Positions 15,207 to 18,217 of a stretch of DNA of 18,217 bases are shown here, piece by piece. The stretch is from JAFARZ01 sp035651595 (GTDB lineage: Bacteria > Actinomycetota > Actinomycetes > Streptosporangiales > Streptosporangiaceae), in assembly GCA_035651595.1 (NCBI GenBank), contig DASRFJ010000312.1, positions 1-18,217 of the forward strand, in the 5' to 3' direction. How positions within the stretch are numbered: the stretch's first letter is position 1; each line of letters opens with the position of its first letter. Both the position numbers and the translations under genes were made by a program. The notes beneath the pieces are model-generated. The model was given only the letters and a program-made list of their open reading frames with translations. It did no database searches and was not told the DNA's origin.

Positions 15207-16157
15207 ATGTCCAGCACGAGAACCATCGCAGTGGTAGGCGCGACCGGAGCGCAGGGCGGCGGCCTCGCCCGGGCCATCCTCGCCGATCCGGAGCATGAGT
15301 TCGCGGTCCGCGCGATCACCCGCGATCCGGGCGGTGACAAGGCCAAGGCGCTCGCCGCCCAGGGCGCCGAGGTGGTCCGGGCGGATCTCGACGACGAATC
15401 CAGCCTTACCGCCGCGTTCGACGGCGCCTACGGCGCCTACCTGGTGACCAACTTCTGGGAGCACATGTCCGGGCAGAAGGAGCTGACCCAGGCGGGCGCG
15501 CTGGCGCGCGCGGCCAGCGCGGCGGGGCTGAGCCACGCGATCTGGTCAACCCTGGAAGACACCCGCGACCACATCCCGGTGGACGATACCCGCATGCCGA
15601 CTCTGCAGGGCTCGTACAAGGTCCCGCATTTCGATGCCAAGGCCGAGTCCGACGCGCTGTTCATCCAAGCCGGCGTCCCGGTTACGTTCCTGCGCACCAC
15701 GTTCTATTGGGAGAACCTGATCTACTTCGGGCTCGGTCCGCAGCGCACCCCGGACGGCGACCTCATCATCGCCTACCCCATCGGCGCCAGTCGGCTGGCC
15801 GGCATCGCCGCCGAGGACATCGGCAGGTGCGCGCTGGCGATCTTCAAGGGCGGTGCCGATTTCATCGGCAAGACGGTGAGCATCGCCGGCGAGCACCTCA
15901 CCGCCGCGGAGATGGCCGAGGCCCTCACCAACGCCATCGGCGAGAAGGTCACCGCCGTCGAGATCACGCCCGATGCCTTCCGCGCCCTCGGGTTCCCCGC
16001 TGCCGATGAAGTCGGCAACATGTTCCAGTACTACCACGATGCCGAGGCGGACTTCACCGGCGCCCGCGACCTGGCCGCCGTCCGCGCGCTCAATCCCGGC
16101 CTTCAGGACTTCGCTACCTGGCTGGCCAGGCATAAGAGCGAAATCCCCGTCCCCTGA
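15207..16157 (+). CDS. NmrA-like NAD(P)-binding protein
   Basis: This 316-residue atypical SDR of the NmrA/HSCARG group has the N-terminal Rossmann motif GATGAQGG (11-18), the VVRADLDDESSLTAAFDGAYGAYLVTNFWE region and a C-terminal substrate or regulatory domain (PVTFLRTTFYWENL, AAEDIGRCALAIF, GKTVSIAGEHLTAAEMA). Members act either as redox sensors or as NAD(P)H-dependent reductases or isomerases. The Tyr-xxx-Lys pair of classical SDRs is not evident, although SYKVPHFDAKAE occupies that area. ATG 15207 is supported by AAGGAG eight bases upstream. It lies in the same transcriptional unit as the amidohydrolase. It could supply a redox step or sense the NADP state. I cannot tell which. Confidence 0.88.
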   Translation: MSSTRTIAVVGATGAQGGGLARAILADPEHEFAVRAITRDPGGDKAKALAAQGAEVVRADLDDESSLTAAFDGAYGAYLVTNFWEHMSGQKELTQAGALARAASAAGLSHAIWSTLEDTRDHIPVDDTRMPTLQGSYKVPHFDAKAESDALFIQAGVPVTFLRTTFYWENLIYFGLGPQRTPDGDLIIAYPIGASRLAGIAAEDIGRCALAIFKGGADFIGKTVSIAGEHLTAAEMAEALTNAIGEKVTAVEITPDAFRALGFPAADEVGNMFQYYHDAEADFTGARDLAAVRALNPGLQDFATWLARHKSEIPVP

Positions 16158-16200
16158 GCCCCTTGGGTGCCGAAAACCTATGCCACCAGTCGATATTCAT
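16114..16200 (-). other. 28-codon ORF with strong ribosome site, gene-start remnant
   Basis: On the minus strand AGGAGG lies eight bases before an ATG at 16200, which opens MNIDWWHRFSAPKG and stops at TAG 16116-16114 inside the antisense of the NmrA-like gene. The first ~14 codons lie mainly outside that gene and look like the start of a protein whose body was replaced when the present neighbour arrived. It could equally be chance. No function is assigned. Confidence 0.25.
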
Positions 16201-16229
16201 GAATCACACCTCCTGCGCGGTCGCGTCGA

Positions 16230-16375
16230 TCGCTGAAACTGGGTGCGGAACGCCTGGGTGCAGGCGGATGATCACCGCCAGCAGGCCGAACAGGCGCCTC
16301 ACCAGCGGTAGGTGATGGACAACAGCATCCCGAGATGGTCCCAGCCATCCCCAGTTCTGTAGCAAAACCCCAGCT
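16230..16375 (-). pseudogene. Insertion-sequence left end with frameshifted transposase N-terminus
   Basis: On the minus strand an ATG at 16328 opens MLLSITYR. A one-base shift at about 16305 then gives LVRRLFGLLAVIIR. Together they match the hydrophobic N-terminus typical of actinobacterial rve-type transposases ('MLLSI-YLLVRRLLGLLAV-IRR', usually followed by SKDAELLVLRHE). The SKDAELLVLRHE block is missing and the frame then reads LHPGVPHPVSAIDATAQEV and stops just before 16200. The stretch 16329-16375, upstream, would be the element's terminal non-coding end. It is non-functional debris at the right border of the catabolic island. Confidence 0.5.
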
Positions 16376-16515
16376 CACGGCGCGAGGCCGAGTTTCCGAG
16401 CGGACAGCTCATGGCGCGATCCGCACTGGTGGGCGCGGCGACTACCGTAGGCCAGCCGCGGCCTCTTACCACGATTAAAGATCGCATTATCATAACGGCA
16501 TCGGTACGGGCCAGT
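16376..16515. other. Non-coding stretch without assignable feature
   Basis: This gap lies between the transposase remnant and the small secreted protein gene. I see no convincing ORF, RNA or terminator in it. An AT-richer segment (about 16470-16500, ACGATTAAAGATCGCATTAT) stands out but carries no recognisable signal. Confidence 0.4.
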
Positions 16516-16776
16516 TCATTGAGGACCCCTGCACGCCCCCTCTACGTCTACCCACCAGGTGCCGTCAGCCAACTGCCCATATGCATAGTAGGTAATGCCC
16601 GTACAGGGGCCCCAGTCCTCAAGAAGTGAGATCCTGGCGTTCTGCTCAGCGGCTGCGAGGGTGGGACCGTTAGCACTATCGCGGCCGAGGACCGACGCAT
16701 TCGCGGCAGTTGCGCCGACCAGAGCTACGGCCATTAGTGCGGGAACCCCAATACCGATGATCCTTGACGCCTTCAT
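16516..16776 (-). CDS. Small secreted protein of unknown function
   Basis: This 86-residue protein has a clear Sec signal peptide: basic MKASR, a hydrophobic core, and the signal-peptidase site ANA before residue 28. The mature part of ~59 residues contains two cysteines (Cys58 and Cys82) that could form a single disulfide. It is rich in aromatics (WGPCTGITYYAYGQLADGTW), suggesting a small beta fold. An excellent ribosome site (AGGAGG, seven to eight bases before ATG 16776) argues for a real gene. I do not recognise the family. It resembles other small actinobacterial exported proteins that have a conserved 'DG-WWVDVEG-C' ending. It is not part of the catabolic operons, which end on the opposite strand. 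Confidence 0.72.
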   Translation of the reverse strand: MKASRIIGIGVPALMAVALVGATAANASVLGRDSANGPTLAAAEQNARISLLEDWGPCTGITYYAYGQLADGTWWVDVEGACRGPQ

Positions 16777-16965
16777 GTTGGCTCCTCCTAGTGAGAGTTC
16801 TGCTCGCGGGCCATGGCTGACCGGGATGAAGGACCCGACATGAACATAAACGCAGGGCGCCAGGCGGGCAAGACTGGAATCGAGCCTGTACCGCTTCGAA
16901 ACTCCGGCGCCGTCCCTGAGCTGCGATTTGGCCTGGCAATCGGGGTTGGGGCAAGATCACGGTTC

Positions 16966-17100
16966 GTGTCCGTACGTCTGCCGTATCAGATCATGCTCCG
17001 GGTGTCCGGCTGGCTAGTCCTCCTCGGGCGGAGCCAGGCGTCGAAAGACGCCCAGATCCTCGTGCTGCGCCATGAGGTGATGGTGCTTCGCCGTCAGCTG
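16966..17100 (+). pseudogene. N-terminal fragment of rve-type transposase
   Basis: From GTG 16966 the frame reads MSVRLPYQIMLRVSGW, then LVLLGRSQASKDAQILVLRHEVMVLRRQL. This is the N-terminal membrane-like and coiled segment of the same transposase group as the fragment at 83-649. Similarity stops right after the LRHEV-VLRR block, at about 17100, where an IS3-like end begins. Only about 45 of some 330 residues remain. Its lost portion would begin almost exactly where the fragment at 83-649 starts, though nothing shows the two came from one copy. Confidence 0.65.
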
Positions 17101-17160
17101 TACCACCATGATCTCCCATATTCCAGGTTTCATAGCCTCAAGACTTGCCGGGGGTGACCC
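17101..17160 (-). mobile_element. IS3-like terminal fragment
   Basis: The segment 17121-17160 (TTCCAGGTTTCATAGCCTCA, then AGACTTGCCGGGGGTGACCC) matches 2568-2606 (TCCCAGGTATCAGAGCCTCC, then AAGATTCCCGGGGTGATCC) at most positions, with one or two indels. The latter is the left end of the OrfA-bearing element. Here no OrfA follows. The end has been joined to the transposase fragment at about 17100. Confidence 0.55.
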
Positions 17161-17437
17161 ACGTTTGTTAACGGCACTCCCAACGGCCGTGTCGCTGACA
17201 CAGCCGGTAGTGGTCAACTCCACAACCACCACAACGCTAACGGCTGACGCTGCTGTAGTACCAGCCCGGCTGGTACCGGTAATGGCATCAGGGATAACCC
17301 GGCCTCAACTCTGAAAGATGGCCCTGAGTAACAGTAACGCGCAGCCTATTCATCGGGCTACGAAATCGTTATTGTGCGCGTGAAAACGCCCGGGAGCTCA
17401 TCCGGGCAATCGGTGACCATAAAGGAGGGGCACCGTA
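17161..17437. other. Non-coding stretch; short hairpin before decayed exported protein
   Basis: No gene is supportable here. The inverted repeat GCCCGG (17388-17393) and CCGGGC (17402-17407) could fold in the leader of the next ORF. An AT-richer part with TTATTGTG near 17369 may hold its promoter. Confidence 0.35.
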
Positions 17438-17729
17438 GTGCGACTTAACCTGGCCATCATCGGGATCGCGGCGGCAGCCTGCTGGCGGGTGGCATGATCG
17501 CCGCCGCCACCCGCGTGCGCGGGTGGCGGCAACGCGCTGAAAGTCATAGGCGGCACTGGGCATCAGTACCAAGTGACCTGCCAGTCGGCCAGCACCTGCA
17601 ACTCGTCCACCGGGGGCACGCTCGAGATTTAGTTCAACCGAACCGGACCGATGGACCCGCGGAGCCTGGGCGGCCGAGCTCATCGTCCGCCGTGACGCCC
17701 CGGCCGACCAAGTAGTCAAGCTGTTCTGA
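17438..17729 (+). pseudogene. Decayed small exported (lipo)protein gene
   Basis: A strong ribosome site AAAGGAGGGG (17421-17430) precedes GTG 17438, which opens MRLNLAIIGIAAAAC, a signal-peptide start. In the same frame TGA stops it at codon 20 (17495-17497). Beyond it the frame looks coding again: CAGGGNALKVIGGTGHQYQV, then TCQSASTCNSSTGGTLEI, up to TAG at 17630. After a one-base shift it continues RWTRGAWAAELIVRRDAPAD, then QVVKLF and TGA at 17727-17729. Two stops plus at least one shift point to a dead gene of about 97 codons for a small secreted or lipoprotein (possible lipobox Cys at 17516). The family is not recognised. Confidence 0.45.
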
Positions 17730-18217
17730 TCAGGCAAGCTTCGCCGACGGTATCCGTACGGCTCTGGCGAGCCCCCGCACGCATGCGCTCATCTGCCGCG
17801 TTTCAGCCGTACGCGCAGGCCGTACCCCCGGAACGCAGACCGGGAATTCCGGGCTAGCAGCAGGCAGGCCGTGAGCCCGGCGGCTAGCCGCGCAAAGTCG
17901 ACCGGCAGTGGCCGACGACAGGGCGACCGGCGTACCCGGTCACTCTGCGCGATATACATTCGCTGGGCGGGTACGGGTACGTGGCGGGTACATGAAAGGT
18001 CGATCAAAGGTCAATCCGGCGTGCACGCCGGCATGGGCACGCGAGGCACCGTGCGCGTGCGCTCCGGGGAAGCGACAGCGTCCCTGTCCGGCAGCAGGGC
18101 CCGGCGCACCCGGACCCGATCCTGCTTCCAGAGCGCACTATTGGTCACAGCATTGTCACCGTGTGCTGCTGAGTGCAGCATGGCGAGCGGTTACCCGTAC
18201 CGCTGGTTCTACCCCCG
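17730..18217. other. Terminal stretch without supportable gene
   Basis: No ORF here has a convincing start, composition or family. The 72-codon minus-strand frame at 18007-17789 has no ribosome site and an Arg-rich, shadow-like composition. The stretch contains an 11-base tandem repeat (17995-18016), two GTCAC boxes 11 bases apart (18145-18149 and 18156-18160) and a small TGCTGC/GCAGCA hairpin (18165-18181). Together these could be the promoter and leader of a gene beginning beyond the window edge. Confidence 0.4.
17995..18016. repeat. Two tandem 11-bp repeats
   Basis: AAAGGTCGATC (17995-18005) is followed directly by AAAGGTCAATC (18006-18016), with 10 of 11 bases identical. The one-turn spacing would suit a regulator binding direct repeats, but nothing else supports a function. 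Confidence 0.6.

Noticed and set aside
17495..17497. In-frame TGA read as selenocysteine
   Set aside because: No selenoprotein family, no stem-loop evidence, and a further in-frame TAG plus a frame shift follow. Decay is simpler.
18181..18217. Start of a gene running off the right edge (MASGYPYRWFYP)
   Set aside because: No Shine-Dalgarno sequence is present and only 12 codons are visible, so it cannot be supported.
1..18217. CRISPR array, tRNA or rRNA genes
   Set aside because: No regularly spaced repeats, no clover-leaf T-loop signature and no rRNA-like segments were seen on either strand.

Overview
The window is GC-rich DNA from an actinomycete. The signs are strong third-position G/C bias, GTG starts, AGGAGG-type ribosome sites, a Streptomyces/Frankia-like repertoire of insertion-sequence debris, an MMPL exporter and an actinobacterial VapBC pair. 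The species cannot be named from the sequence alone.

Left flank (1-4350): a decayed accessory zone. It holds a truncated, frameshifted rve-type transposase (minus strand, 83-649) abutting an MMPL transporter that has lost its N-terminal third (641-2390). Next come the left end and first ~31 codons of an IS3-type OrfA (2462-2606, minus), an intact VapB-VapC toxin-antitoxin pair (2691-3367), a frameshifted and internally deleted helicase remnant (about 3430-3955), a 57-codon antitoxin-like ORF (4044-4217) and an unassigned fragment that runs into a hairpin.

Centre (4391-16157): an apparently intact catabolic island of nine genes. An XRE-cupin regulator (6916-7662, plus) is divergent from a coupled pair (minus): an M24 'pita-bread' protein and a zinc-type alcohol dehydrogenase. 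Convergent to the regulator is a four-gene minus-strand operon: an SDR oxidoreductase, a permease, a lipoprotein binding protein, and a ribose-type double ATPase fused to a second permease. Divergent from that operon lie an ATZ/TRZ-type amidohydrolase and an NmrA-like NAD(P)-binding protein (plus). Plausible -35/-10 pairs flank the 13442-13765 intergenic region, which carries three copies of CACTGAA/TTCAGTG, one inside a palindrome. I infer that the island imports a small, probably nitrogen-containing or sugar-like compound, hydrolyses or deaminates it, and oxidises the products. The substrate is not readable from sequence. Two metal-ligand positions look substituted in the coupled pair: Cys273 in the M24 protein and Gln158 in the dehydrogenase.

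Right flank (16158-18217): again debris. It contains a frameshifted transposase N-terminus (minus, ~16230-16375), one intact small secreted protein (16516-16776, minus), another transposase N-terminus (plus, 16966-~17100) cut by an IS3-like end matching the one at 2565-2606, and a decayed small exported protein (17438-17729). The last ~490 bases hold no gene I can support. With insertion-sequence remains on both sides, the island looks like a horizontally acquired or repeatedly bombarded accessory locus.
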